Source: Clostridiales bacterium
GTDB lineage: Bacteria; Bacillota; Clostridia; Oscillospirales; QAMX01
DNA: 5,932 bases
Direction: 5' to 3'
Assembly (NCBI GenBank): GCA_012841675.1
Contig: DUUG01000308.1
Location: 1 to 5,932, forward strand
Shown here: positions 5,563-5,932 of the stretch, piece by piece
Numbering within the stretch: position 1 is the first letter of the stretch
Layout: every line of letters starts with the position of its first letter
The notes under the pieces: generated by a model
Databases searched by the model: none
What the model saw: the letters and a program-made list of their open reading frames with translations, nothing else
What the model was told of the DNA's origin: nothing
Program-made: the position numbers and the translations under genes

Positions 5563-5932
5563 TTATTTTTGCTTGCGCGAAAGCCTCAAAGAGGCCAATA
5601 CGAAAAACAGCACGGTGGATACCAGCAAAATAAGAAACGACAAGAAAGTAGGAATCTGTTTGTCGCCGGCGTAGAAGGCAATCCCCATAACGGCTTTTAG
5701 CTTGGTGACGGCTTCCGGCATTCCGGACATATATTTGCTTATGACCGGCTCAACAAACACCTGCCGAAGCAGCATGGCGGAATGGGATACGGGGAACACC
5801 TTAATCACCGTTTGCAAATACGAAGGAAGCACGCCGATGGGAATATAAAGACCGGCAATAAACCCAATCAGCGAGCCAACTATGGAGCTTGCCGTTGCAA
5901 AAGCGTTTACGCTGTTGAAAAACGAGACAAGA
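5563..5932 (-). CDS. ABC-2 type transporter permease, C-terminal part (runs off right edge)
   Basis: The frame is open from the right edge to a TAA at 5565-5563, giving the last 122 residues of a membrane protein. It contains FATASSIVGSLIGFIAGLYI, then PIGVLPSYLQTVIKVFPVSH, SAMLLRQVF and a final hydrophobic helix (about PTFLSFLILLVSTVLFFVLA) with a basic tail LRLSRKQK. The stretch 'GTLIGF..GIYIPIG.LP..VQ...K.FP.SH...LLRQ' is characteristic of ABC-2 family permeases of drug- and polysaccharide-type exporters. The mate ATPase and the start of the gene would lie beyond the right edge. An internal GTG at 5832-5830 is not a plausible start because the family signature begins upstream of it. Substrate unknown. 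Confidence 0.85.
   Translation of the reverse strand, partial: LVSFFNSVNAFATASSIVGSLIGFIAGLYIPIGVLPSYLQTVIKVFPVSHSAMLLRQVFVEPVISKYMSGMPEAVTKLKAVMGIAFYAGDKQIPTFLSFLILLVSTVLFFVLASLRLSRKQK

Overview
The window looks like chromosome of a low-to-mid GC Firmicute, most likely class Clostridia. The evidence is the canonical rpsO-pnp pair, good SD sequences and sigma-A-type promoters, intrinsic terminators with T-runs, and a tiny four-cysteine protein of a type I associate with Clostridia. Genus cannot be told from the sequence.

Left block, minus strand (1-2430): a periplasmic-adaptor (HlyD/MacA/YknX-type) protein is followed 6 bases later by a MacB/FtsX-type permease. The permease's ribosome binding site lies inside the last codons of the adaptor gene. 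No ABC ATPase gene lies between or beside them, although the usual arrangement is adaptor-ATPase-permease. Just past a weak terminator, the left edge holds, in the same direction, an internal piece of a YeiH/UPF0324 membrane protein. It has no start codon, and there is no room for the N-terminal third, so it appears to be a truncated remnant.

Middle (2431-2932): divergent to the adaptor gene is a small GTG-start gene (55 codons) with a strong SD and a fair promoter. It encodes a cysteine-patterned protein. After it comes a very good promoter (TTTACA, 17 bp, extended TATGAT) and a structured leader of about 130 nt for rpsO, probably the S15 autoregulatory leader.

Right block, plus strand (2933-5550): rpsO (ribosomal protein S15) and pnp (polynucleotide phosphorylase) are separated by 200 bases. 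That gap contains two strong stem-loops but no T-run, which suggests co-transcription with RNase-processed hairpins as in the classical rpsO-pnp operon. A strong bidirectional terminator follows pnp. The last 370 bases hold, on the minus strand, the C-terminal end of an ABC-2 type (drug/polysaccharide exporter) permease that runs off the right edge.

The core pair links translation (S15) with RNA decay (PNPase). The flanking genes are transport functions with no obvious link to it. I see no mobile element, CRISPR array, tRNA or rRNA. The least ordinary items are the small cysteine gene, the RNA structures around rpsO-pnp, the ATPase-less exporter pair and the YeiH remnant.
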